Assembly (NCBI GenBank): GCA_033675545.1
Contig: JAWDGP010002675.1
Span: 30,001 to 94,000 of the forward strand
DNA length: 64,000 nt
Direction: 5' to 3'
From: Elysia crispata
Lineage: Eukaryota; Mollusca; Gastropoda; Plakobranchidae
The notes under the pieces were generated by a model, which saw only the letters and a list, made by a program, of their open reading frames with translations, made no database searches and was not told the DNA's origin. A program made the position numbers and the translations under genes. Shown here one piece after another: positions 30,401-39,775 of this stretch. How positions within the stretch are numbered: position 1 is the first letter of the stretch; each line of letters opens with the position of its first letter.

Positions 30401-30569
30401 GTCTATTTATAGTAACACGCCTAATTAATATGCAAAAAAATTTTTTTATCAAAAAATTTTTCCCCAGGTGCTTTCTACTATAGTATATCAACCTACTCAC
30501 ACGTTTTTGCTTAAAAATAATAACACTTTCAGAAAAATAGCCCCAGCTCTATAACCTGCCGGCCCTTAA
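27419..30569 (+). mobile_element. TTAA-flanked DNA transposon (Kolobok-type/Mutator-like), complete ends
   Basis: The element body is 27423-30565 (3143 bp), flanked on both sides by TTAA (27419-27422 and 30566-30569). The left end reads GGGCAGGTTATAGAGCTG. The right end, reverse-complemented, reads GGGCCGGCAGGTTATAGAGC then TGGGG, so the inverted repeats agree except for a 4-bp CGGC difference near the tip. Inside is a single transposase frame on the plus strand. TTAA duplication and GGG termini are typical of Kolobok elements. The transposase resembles what Pfam calls the Mutator-like transposase domain. The 3' non-coding part (30000-30540) is AT-rich. Confidence 0.85.
28271..29993 (+). pseudogene. 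Mutator-like (PF20700-type) transposase, single frameshift
   Basis: Transposase of the TTAA element, starting at ATG 28271. A basic N-terminus (to about residue 60) precedes a CKNCLSQ/CNIC cysteine pair region. The catalytic core then includes VSCDGTWQRRG (D217), NYLGDGDSKSY (D317), HVQKRMGKRL and TQNTNESFHNLIWNRCP (E482), the recognisable D-D-E pattern of this family. A run of seven A at 29719-29725 takes the frame off to an early stop at residue 504. With six A the reading continues as IFVGRQRLEIAVLDAAVVFN and on to the stop at 29991-29993, giving about 573 residues. Apart from that one base the gene looks intact. The 5' region 27450-28270 and 3' region 30000-30540 carry no other gene. Confidence 0.85.
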
Positions 30570-30664
30570 GTGGTAAGTCGATTACATCGATTCATCTGCT
30601 TATCGTAAAGAAATTAAGCCTATCATTCTAATTAGCACAAATTATGGCGTTGTGGAGCTAGGCG

Positions 30665-30994
30665 TCGATTCTTCATTTCATCGATAAGTATCATTCTTTA
30701 AAAATAGAATGTCCATGAAAAATAAAATCCATAGAATATAGCAACAAACATTTGAAAGAAAAGGCATACGAAAGACTTGTCGAGTTTTGTCAAGAGTTAG
30801 ATCAAACTGCAGACAAGGACACAGTGACAAAGAAAATAAACAATCTAAGGAGTTCTTTCGGGAAAAAATATAAAAAAAGAGCAGTCATTTGTCTGGAGCA
30901 GGAAGTGAAGAAATCCACGAGTCCAAGCTTTGGTATTTCAGGATCTCATGTTCTTGAGGGATCAAGAAACTCCAAGGGCTGGACGTTCGAACAT
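30665..30994 (+). pseudogene. MADF-domain protein remnant
   Basis: Decayed MADF (Myb/SANT-like DNA-binding) domain. Translation from 30665 gives ILHFIDKYHSLKIECP, then a TGA where the family has the conserved Trp, then KIKSIEYSNKHLKEKAYERL and TVTKKINNLRSSFGKKYKK, matching the W-x-x-x-x-x-x-x-YxN and K-x-x-x-LRSxFxKE blocks. The frame continues to a stop at 30992-30994. An alternative frame just upstream gives QETPRAGRSNIETSQQAGPS, which looks like the natural linker, implying a frameshift near 30950. MADF proteins commonly accompany PIF/Harbinger-type transposons, which is context only. Confidence 0.7.
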
Positions 30995-31639
30995 TGAAAC
31001 GTCCCAGCAAGCAGGTCCAAGTGAAAGGGAGTCGGGTTTACCTTAAGCAATGGTAAGTGATTGCAGCAGTTGTCTGTATGTCTACAGTCCAGGACATGGC
31101 GCTGTCCAAGAAGTCGACAACATTCGTAGCAATATTGAAAGGGCAATGAGTGTTGCCGAATTCTCCTCGCCTCTCCCTTCTACGGGTGGTTCTAAATACC
31201 AATCGGCAGCATGCATATTAAGTTATTCAACTGGGTCCTGAACACTTTAAAAATTATCAAGGTTGCACTGTTTTGATGAACTTTAAAGACTTGCCTTTCA
31301 CTCGAGAGAAAGTTATTGATTGTCATAAAAAGTCAACTATTGTGAATTATAAGATGAAAATTATTATTAGAACTAATTTAAAAAAAAGTCCCCAAAGTTT
31401 CAGAGCTGTTTACCTCAAAATGGCCCCAAGTGCAGAAAGAACCTGTAATTCTCAGCTCACGATATAATTAACACATGATCTGACTAGCCAATGAGAGCTT
31501 AGCATTCCCGTACAGTAAACAATAATGGCGACCAAGCTGTGGGTGCTGTGCTCACCGATAAACTAAAAAAAAAAGGTAAGTAAAACTGTACAAAAAAAGG
31601 GAATTGACAAGAAAGCTCGAGTAGCAAATCACCAGCCAG

Positions 31640-31979
31640 GTGCAGATTGCCGATGCAGTTGATTCAGATGCTTTGAAAAAAAATTAAGCAAGAGGAGAGA
31701 ACGATTCTTGTTGATGAATTTACCTCAGCCTATCAGACGAAGGATGCACAAGATGCTCATCTTGCCTCCTTGATACAGACAACGCCAATCTAGAGACCCA
31801 GGCCTAGAGATAATCAAGATGTTTAGCAAAACCAAAAAAATATGTCAGTTTCATATAATGTTGAGCTTAAGAAAGGAGAAAGCTGTGACAGCGTTCTTGT
31901 GTGTGTCAAGGCATTTTGCTCGCCATACGGCACCAGCAAGAGCCGAGTGGAAAATCAAGAAAGCTATGTAAACAACAGG
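31640..31979 (+). pseudogene. Sola-like transposase, N-terminal fragment
   Basis: A fragment of the N-terminal region of the transposase family: ERILVDEFTSAYQTKDAQDA and HLASLIQTTPI, then NMSVSYNVELKKGESCDSVL and VCVKAFCSPYGTSKSRVEN. The last block corresponds to VSVCKKMFCSTLGISKRTI in the 35-39 kb copy (K-x-F/M-CS-x-G-x-SK-x-R). A stop after TTPI and a frame change interrupt it. It ends at AACAG|GTAAGA, a good donor, suggesting the family carries an intron here. No catalytic half follows. Confidence 0.55.
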
Positions 31980-32282
31980 TAAGAATCCATGGTGTTTTTT
32001 GTTTTTGTTGTTGTTAGTTGAGATCTAGTTTAGATTTTAGATCTAGAAATATACATCTAAACCTATAGATCAAGATACAGATCTGCATCTAAATCTAGAG
32101 AGATGTAGATCCAATCTACAACTAGATTTATATTATTATAAAAGAAAATATAGGGGATTAGTTTTGGGCTCTGAACGTTAAATTTCAAGCTCCCTTCATT
32201 GTATATAGTCTACAATAATGTTGAAACCTTAACACTCATCTTTGCTCCATAGATATGGTGGGCCCTATAGGTGCAAAGATAA

Positions 32283-32429
32283 CATTTTCACTGAGCCACA
32301 TATATAACTCTCTCTTTACAAATTCCAGGCAAGAAACAAAAAGCTGACGATATTTTGACATTCCTGGAGGAGAAGGAGAATACTAAGAGGAAGGAGAGAG
32401 AGAAGGGGAGAGAGAGAGGGAGAAAGAGA

Positions 32430-32527
<98 letters not shown>

Positions 32528-32645
32528 TTGGCTCTACGGAGGATGGAGCTGACAATACAGCGGGAGAGGCAAGAGAAGGAGATGTGGCTGCGAAGAGAAG
32601 CAGAGGAAACAGCAAGGGAGGAACGTGACTTTGTTATTGTGTCAA
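32283..32645 (+). repeat. MADF-protein C-terminal exon remnant with GA expansion (copy B)
   Basis: Second copy of the sequence at 21255-21735. After TTACAAATTCCAG the frame reads GKKQKADDILTFLEEKENTK, a plausible C-terminal exon of the MADF protein at 30665. A GA microsatellite (about 32393-32523) has then expanded inside the Arg-Glu coding stretch. Beyond it one unit of the 54-56 bp repeat and the GAGATGTGGCTGCGAAGAGA flank recur. In copy A the 54-56 bp unit has multiplied instead. Confidence 0.75.
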
Positions 32646-32719
32646 CCACAGGGATAACCCATTAATTAGTTTTCTTGTTGGGAAAGCAATTTTAGCCATC
32701 AAACTGTGATAGTGAACTT

Positions 32720-34500
32720 CATCAGCCAGAAATTTTCATAAAAGAGTATGCCTCAAATTCAAACCTTAAGCTTCAGTCCCTTGTTGAAGACTTCTCAGAT
32801 AAAAGCGTTTTGAACTCTGTTGCTACACTTGCTTTTTTTTATCATGTGTATCTTACAGAGCCATATTGGCTGTTTATGAATAGCACAAAAACATATGCAG
32901 ACTTTCCACCCTATGTAAAAAAAAAAAAATCAAATCTACCCTTTCATCTTGTTCAAATGATGATTTAAACATTGACTATTTGAGTCTGCCATTCCTGACT
33001 TTCCTGTACATAGAGGATTCAAAATCAAACCTTGACAAATTCGTCAAGTCGGATTTACTTGAGTCATCTCTTTTTTGTGGTGCCTTGAAAAAGATTGCAG
33101 AGCTCAGGGAGGCAGCCTTAGACAGGCAGTTGGCAGACTTTCTTGAAGGGGGTGTCTTTGGTGCAGACCTTAACTCAAATTTGATAGAAATTTTAAAAAC
33201 ATGTCCTGTGACAAATTTAACCGGAGAACGCCTCTTTGGCGATTTTGATTTTGATCTTCAAAAAAGAAGAAATACTTCCCTTCTCAAATATGTGGAAGCG
33301 CAATAAAACATCTAAGTGGTTAGGAAAACAAAGCTCAAGTTCTCCTAAAAAATGGTAAAGAAAGCAATTAAGTATGGCCCGATATGGAGGAAATAGCACC
33401 AACAAGAAAGAGCAGCCGTTAAAGAGAAGATTAAAGCGAAAATAAAACATAACAAATCTGAGAAAGATAAAAAGGATGTTAAGGAAAAGAGAAAAAGAGA
33501 GAAGGCCTTAACTATCGTTGGTGTAAGTTCAAATTTCAAACTAGAAACCAAGCAAGAATTAGATCACGTCTACCATGGTTCAACTGCTGCTGAGAAGTTA
33601 AAAGACCAGATAAGATTCAGAAGCTTATTCATGGGTGAGGAAATGACTTTGAAAGAAAATAACATGTCTTATAAGACATTCTAAAAAAAAATGGCGTGTG
33701 GTACCTAATGTCACTCGATCAGGCCTGTTTTATCTCGTAAGAAGAATTAAGTGGACCAGGTCTTAAACTCAAGACAGACTGATATAGCAAACAATCCCTT
33801 AAGAGAAGAAAAAGGTAAAACAGTCACTCTAAGACTGCGAGACAGGGTGAAGTTAAAAAAACCCACAACAAAACAAATTCGTTTCCTTATCCACCATAAA
33901 TGAAGCTTTAAATCTTGAATTGAAGACCACAAAGCAACGTAAGTGGAGTAGAGAGAAATCCGATTAGGTTTAAAAGAAAAATTTTCTTGCAGTAAACAAA
34001 AGGATGAAAGTGCAATTGAGAAATGATAATCTACTTTTTAAATTTAAAGAGGAGAAAATACAACTTCAGAAGGATGCAGAAGTACTCAGTTCTAAATAAG
34101 AACAAAAATCGTCAATCCACAGTGTTGAAACTAAGCCTACATGTTGACAACGTCAGACAGGCTGGAAAGCTTTACCAGTCTGAAGTCGATCTGCAGCCAA
34201 TGTAGATAATGTTATGAACATCGACGGAAAGTGTGTTTTCGATAGCGAAATTAAGGAAGCGTTACCGTTTACGCAAACCTGTTTAAATATCAACAGAGAA
34301 GACTTGTTGTTTCTAATATTCAAGCAACAAAACAAGTTTTACAAAGTGATAATGTTACCACTCATGTTGATGGTACATCTCGTGATCAAAAGAAGACTGT
34401 GAGTCACCAGATCACCCTCGATGATGGCACAACTCAACACCTTGGGTTTAATCCTGTCGCCACCGAGGACGTCTCTCCCGTTCAAGGACTAGGAGCCGCT
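32720..34500 (+). pseudogene. Decayed uncharacterised transposon-associated gene
   Basis: A long run of decayed coding sequence in shifting frames: LTEPYWLFMNSTKTYADFPP near 32860, an intact block 32980-33306 with TNLTGERLFGDFDFDLQKRR, then MWKRNKTSKWLGKQSS, a basic coiled stretch (AKIKHNKSEKDKKDVKEKRK), and near 34350 VDGTSRDQKKTVSHQITLDD followed by GTTQHLGFNPVATED. I recall this block order from uncharacterised proteins in fish and invertebrates, with the DGT-x-R motif as a possible catalytic Asp. I cannot name the superfamily. Many stops and frameshifts show it is dead. Confidence 0.45.
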
Positions 34501-34519
34501 AAGTGGCCTATGATTTCAT

Positions 34520-35281
34520 TTTTTTAACGAAGTTCACACATGCTTGAACAGATATATTTTAATGTTTTATTTAATCAAAATAACCCTTGTTCTTCCCTCA
34601 TTAAAACATTTATGGTAGACAAAAACCTCAATGAGGTTGCAGAACTCGAAAGTGTACTTCCAAATGTATTTTGAGAGATTGGCTGGTTTCTTGTCAAGAA
34701 GGCTTTTAAAAAAGCAAATTGACAGTTTGCAATGTTCCCCCACTTTAAAAACTAGAGATAAGGCTTGTGGTTGAAAAGCTGTGTGACTCCAGGAGCTTTC
34801 CTCGGTATGATGAGCTAAGGAAGAGCTGTTGCCTTTGTCAGCACTTTTCCCAGAGTTTCTGGGAGAACTGGGACAACATGGGTGAGGGGTGGGGTGCTGT
34901 TTGCGAGGGCTGATGCTAAGAGTAAAATCTTACCACCAAAAAATGAAGACAGTGAAATCTGTCATCACTTACCCCGCTGCCTTGGACAGTTGTTTAGAAC
35001 AGAATCATGTTTCTGTATGATTGCTTAGTGGAAGAGATAGCCCTTTACAATTTTACCAACTTCACTAAAAAGTCTACCTTCTCTCTTCCACATTACACTC
35101 CATGCGCTCAAACTTGCTGTCTCAGAGATTCAGAAATATGCTCACTATGATCTCCATGGATATAGCTTCACAGTTTTTGTTGTCTCAAAGAAAGAAATCA
35201 ACAAATCACATGAGGTTGATGGGACTGTGTGTACATGTTGCACCTCCAAATCCTGTCGCCATGTTATTGCAGCCCGCAAAT
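34520..35281 (+). pseudogene. SWIM-zinc-finger MULE transposase remnant, left part (target of nested insertions)
   Basis: Remnant of a Mutator-type transposase with a SWIM zinc finger (ZSWIM-like). Near 34600 one frame gives LIKTFMVDKNLNEVAELESV and LPNVF, resembling the second-Asp block of MULE transposases. The frame from 35101 gives YSFTVFVVSKKEINKSHEVD, then the SWIM motif VCTCCTSKSCRHVIAA (C-x-C-x-n-C-x-H). The reading stops being homologous exactly at the boundary of the Sola-like element. Removing that element and one AAAT copy continues the frame as ARKCQVAEPRDLS. The right part lies at 41387-41637. Confidence 0.6.
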
Positions 35282-35301
35282 CGTCACGCTCATAACATAA
35301 T

Positions 35302-35739
35302 TGCCTAAGTCATTTTTGGCAGTTTTAGACTATTGCTACTGGGAAAAAGATCAAAGCCAACCTGGCAAAATACTGGGAGGTTTTAGATGCAGACACCATT
35401 TTAAACTGCTTAAACTGCTTGATTACTGTTATGCCTAAGTCAAAACCATGACTTAGGCATTTCCACTTCTCCATCATGGCCGCTCCCAGAAAGGAGCACA
35501 TGGAGGCTGCTGAGGCTCTTGCTGTACTTATGGATTTAATGGAAAACTCAGAATTACAAGGTAATGAGAATTTTTAATATTTCCTCTATTATATTTATCT
35601 ATTTGTATATTATTTTCTTGTGAAAGCTTTAAATCAACTTCGCAGTCTTTAAATGAAATTTTTGCCTAAGTCCTTATAAAAATCAATATGTGGGTAACAG
35701 AAAGATTGCCATTCAGCGTATTATTATGACTTAGGCATT
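35302..35739. repeat. Left subterminal TGCCTAAGTCA motifs
   Basis: Copies at 35302-35312 (inside the TIR), 35432-35442 and its inverse 35449-35459 (a palindrome with a 6-nt centre), 35663-35673 (one mismatch) and 35729-35739 (inverse). The probable role is transposase binding, by analogy with subterminal repeats of other DNA transposons. Confidence 0.8.
35476..35560 (+). CDS. Sola-like transposase, exon 1
   Basis: First coding exon of the transposase of the 35.3-39.3 kb element. ATG at 35476 opens MAAPRKEHMEAAEALAVLMD. The exon ends at CAAG|GTAATG, leaving one base of a codon (85 nt). The start is preferred because it is the first ATG after the left subterminal palindrome and because the exon joins exon 2 in phase. 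Earlier plus-strand frames are closed. Confidence 0.65.
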
Positions 35740-35953
35740 TTTTTATTTTGGCTTTCAACCACTACATTAGTGTAGGTTGAGTAAACAAAAATTAATTTTT
35801 AGAATACCTTTTCAAACCGTGTTGCAATTTTATTATCGACCTCTTTGTATTAATAATAAGATCAAGATCAAGGCATTCCAAAGTAAAAAAAAGTGATGAA
35901 TCCTTTTGCTTTTGAAGTGCCTTAAATTTGTTTAAAATTATCTTTCTGTGCAG

Positions 35954-36141
35954 ATGATAATTGTGATTTGGATATCACTCCACCTGAAGTGACCAATAAT
36001 GAAATTGAAAACACAGCCTTGCATGTCCTTACCACAAATACAGAAGCTGCACCAGTACAAGTTGATACTACTAAAACAACGCATGAGTCTGAATTTCTAC
36101 CAGTTGGAGTTATGATGCAAATTCCTGACCATTCATTAGAG
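35954..36141 (+). CDS. Sola-like transposase, exon 2
   Basis: After TTTCTGTGCAG the exon completes an Asp codon and reads DNCDLDITPPEVTNNEIENT on to MQIPDHSLE, then GTGAGC donor. The length is 188 nt, phase 1 in and phase 0 out. Acidic and Thr-rich, with no recognised domain; it probably encodes a disordered N-terminal region. Confidence 0.65.
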
Positions 36142-36471
36142 GTGAGCAAACGTGATTCAAATATATGATTGGAATCTAAACTAGAAATTACATGTATGAT
36201 ACAATTTTTTAACGAAATTGCAATTATATCTTAAACAAAATGGGATTGATAAAAATTGTCAATTTCAAAATTCCATGTAGAAAATACTTGGAGAAAAGGG
36301 TCAATTGATTGGCAAAAGCTAAAAGTAAAAAAAAAATGTAAGGAGAGGTGGAAGTAAATCTAAATTAAAAAAGCTATGTATAAACAATTTGTAATAAATA
36401 TAATGCTACTTATGTACATAAATGTCACTTCGTTGATGCAGAAACATAATGACATTTCCATGTCTGTTTAG

Positions 36472-38368
36472 CTTTCACAGCGTGGAAACGAGGCAGAGAG
36501 TGACATGGAGGCTGAAGATGAACAAGACGTCGCCTACAATCCAGACACTTCTCCTGAGCCAAGTACTGACAGTGACACTGAGATGGATCCATCACATAAG
36601 CCAGAGAGCATTGCACTTCGCAGCCCCACAAAAATTAGGAAACGAAAACCCCATCAATGGAAGTCCAACATAAGGAAAAAGCTCCGTTTAGAAGGTGACG
36701 AACATATAAACAGCGTGGGAAAACATCAACAAAAGAGAGAATTAGGCCCAATGTGCACCTCAGCCTTTTGTAAGAAGTCAAATTTGCGAAACTGTAGTTC
36801 TTTGGAGGAAACTGATCGCAAAGAAATCTTTACGTCCTTCTGGGGAATGAAGTCATGGGAGTGTAGAAAAAATTATATTCAAGCTTTGGTGACTGCACAG
36901 CCTATCAAACAGAAGAAAAACACAACTTCATCCAGAAGGCATACTTCTTTGTTCTATGCATTAAAGAAATTTGATGGCAGTATTGTTTCTGTATGCAAAA
37001 AGATGTTTTGCAGCACTCTAGGCATCTCAAAGCGAACAATAGGGAGTTGGACTTCTGATTCTTTCTGCAAACGTTCACAAGGCGAATTGTTAGAAGCTGA
37101 TGAATCAGAACTTAGGACCACTGCTCATAAACCCAAAACAAAAAGCCCATGTTCAGGAAAAACAAAACCAGTTTCTGAAAAGGATATGAAATACCTTAAA
37201 ATCTGGCTACTGGATTTACCCACAGTAGAGTCCCACTACTGCCGACAAACGGATACATACAGGGATAAAAAGTTTCTTTTTCCAGGTACTAAAGTAACAG
37301 ATTTACACGAAGACTACTGTAAGTCAGCAAGTGGTAAAAGCATGCGTGCAGTAGGGCTCACTATGTTCCGCAAAATGTTTTCTGCTATGGGATTTTCAAT
37401 TTTCATACCAAAAAAGGACCAGTGTGAAAAGTGCATGGCTGCGAAAGTGGGAAACTTAAGTAATGACCTTTACAATGAACATGTTGAACAGAAAAATCTT
37501 GCGCGGGAGAAGAAAGAGAAAGACAAAGATGATGCCAAAGATGACAACTCTAAATCTGTGTGGACCATGGACCTTCAAGCTGTACATCTCTGTCCCAAAA
37601 CAAATGCCAGCTCAGCGTACTACAAAACAAAAGTCCAGGTTCACAATATGACGTATTTTAACCTGGGCACTAAAGAGGGATTTTGCTACACATGGGATGA
37701 GTGCAATGGCAATTTGAGCAGCGAAATGTTTGCGTACATTCATTACATTCATTTTGAGAACTATGTCAAAGCAAACCCGGGAAAAAAAACATTACATCAT
37801 TTGGAGCGACAACTGTTGCCATCAAAACAAAAACGTTACTGTTGCTAATTTGCTGTATCATCTTGCAAGAAAGTATAATGTCACTATTGACCAAAAATTT
37901 TTGGTCACTGGACACACACAAATGGAGTGTGACAGTATGCACAGCACAACTGAGAGAAATATACAAATGATTGACATTTTTATACCCACTGAGTATGCTG
38001 TACTTTTCAGAACATCAAGAAAAAGACCGTTTCCATATACTGTTGTTGAAATAGAATATCATCATCCTGTAAAGCTAGGTGGCCAATATTTTACCAGCAT
38101 CAGACCCGGCAAGGGAAAAGGAGATCCGACTGTTGGTGACTTGAAGGCAATACGATATGAACGTGGGGAGGTCCAATACAAACTGAGTCACAATGATGAC
38201 TGGGAGATGTTACCCCAGAGAGTCAGAGAGGTGGAGCTGGACACACTGCAACTTTTTCACCAACAGTCTCAGATCACCCAAAGAAAGTTTCAAGATGTTG
38301 TGTCCATGCTGAGTATCATGCCTACTGTTCATGCAAAAAGATGCTTTGAAAATCTGCCCCATGATTAA
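36472..38368 (+). CDS. Sola-like transposase, exon 3 (catalytic; one frameshift)
   Basis: Main exon, after TGTCTGTTTAG. An acidic stretch is followed by a nuclear-localisation-like cluster (KIRKRKPHQWKSNIRKKLR), the VSVCKKMFCSTLGISKRT block, and then FIPKKDQCEKCMAAK (C-x2-C knuckle). VWTMDLQAVHLCPK carries a candidate catalytic Asp (37570-37572). A run of eight A at 37772-37779 shifts the frame by one. Seven A would join to HYIIWSDNCCHQNKNVTVAN (second Asp, 37808-37810), followed by LVTGHTQMECDSMHS and a C-terminus ending RCFENLPHD. With exons 1-2 and that one base discounted, the protein is 722 residues. All else is open, so this could be an active or recently active element. Confidence 0.75.
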
Positions 38369-39015
38369 CACATTAAACATTCTTGTTAAATTCATAATTT
38401 CAATGCTTTAAGTAACAAAGTTTGCTTAATGTCATTTTTTCAATTTCTGAAATTTATTCACCTAACAATTTGGTTTCATTTTGTAATATTCTTTATCAAA
38501 TTCAATGATGTGTCTGAAAATTGGCCTATAAATTTACATCCAATATGTTATGTTATTCATTTTCAAAACCTTCAGTAGAACATCCAAAAGTTGCTCACAA
38601 TATTAATCAGTTTTATATTAAATTTATGCAAAAAATTTAATATGTAATATCTTCTAACGAATGATGTGTTTTTGTTAATTATGTTTTTTTTTTTCAATTC
38701 ATTTTCAAACCTTCAGTAGAGCATCAAAAAGGTGCTCACAGTATTAAGTTTTAGTACTTGATTACTGCAAAGAATAATATATTGTATCTTCCTAATCAAG
38801 GTTGTGGTTTTTTTTTGGGTTTTTTTTCCTTTTCAAAGCCTTCAGAAAGATTGCTCATATTATGAATCAGTATTTTATGTTGAAAATAATATTAAACCAT
38901 TTTATATGTAATATCTCCTAATCAATGTTGTGTTGCTTGTTGTTGTTTTTTTGTGTGGGTTTTCTGTTGGTTTCAACACTTCTTAGTATCTTATTTATAC
39001 ACTGCAATAAAATGA

Positions 39016-39270
39016 TGCCTAAGTCATTAAGTATCCAACCTAAAATGCCTAAGTCAGAGAACCAAAATTGCCTAACTCCAAAATCAGCAACATAGTTGCC
39101 TAAGTCATTGTAATTACGTTCAAGAGCAATTTTGTTACAAATTTTTACAAAATACCATTGTTAACATGATTACATTTCCAAGTATGAAAAAAATAACCAT
39201 TCGGGTGAAAATTTATGAAAAGAACCACTTTTTACTTATTTTCTCAAAACGACCAAAACTGACTTAGGCA
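39016..39270. repeat. Right subterminal TGCCTAAGTCA motifs
   Basis: Copies at 39016-39026, 39046-39056, 39069-39079 (two mismatches), 39097-39107, and the inverse copy in the right TIR at 39260-39270. They mirror the motif set at the left end of the same element. Confidence 0.8.
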
Positions 39271-39333
39271 ATTATCTTATGAGCGTGACGAAATGTCAAG
39301 TGGCTGAGCCTAGAGATTTATCCCGGGTGTATT

Positions 39334-39430
39334 CCACTTGCGAAGGTATCGACTTCAAAGGGCGCCGAAACTTGCCACTTGCGAAGGTAAAATCTTCAAA
39401 GGGCGCCGAAACTTGCCACTTGCGAAGGTA
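39334..39430. repeat. Left-end 41-bp tandem repeats of the MULE
   Basis: CCACTTGCGAAGGTA occurs at 39334, 39375 and 39416, spaced exactly 41 bp, with CTTCAAAGGGCGCCGAAACT between. The inverse motif array lies at the other end of the element. Confidence 0.93.
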
Positions 39431-39775
39431 TAGAAAATAATCGATTCTTCAATTCGACTTGAATAATTATTTATCGGACCAGGCCGATTAAAGCCGGTGA
39501 AAGGATATCACACTAAGTATGTTTTACATGAGTACAAACTCAATCAGTAAACCAGGATCAGCTCAGCATACTGAGCAGTGTTACACTAATACAAATACAA
39601 ATTGCTACACTGAATTTTAGTACGTTTAATTTTTCGTCTTGCTATATTTTTTGGCATTCCTTCACTATATCACTCTGCCGTTGTCACGTCCTGTAGCTCT
39701 TGGTAATATTTTTTGTCCTACACGACGCCAACACCAATTTTCAGCAATGGATCTAAAATTCGTTTGTTTCGCTTA

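Larger units (their letters stand above)
35278..39294 (+). mobile_element. Complete Sola-like DNA transposon with TIRs and AAAT target duplication
   Basis: The element body is 35282-39290 (4009 bp), between AAAT copies at 35278-35281 and 39291-39294. Inverted repeats of about 46 bp begin CGTCACGCTCATAA and continue ATAATTGCCTAAGTCA with four or five mismatches. An 11-bp motif TGCCTAAGTCA recurs in both orientations near each end. It encodes one spliced transposase. A 4-bp duplication, TIRs and this transposase type fit the Sola superfamily better than other groups I know, but the superfamily name is inference. The 3' part 38370-39000 is AT-rich with runs of T and imperfect CAAAACCTTCAGTA-type repeats. 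Confidence 0.85.
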
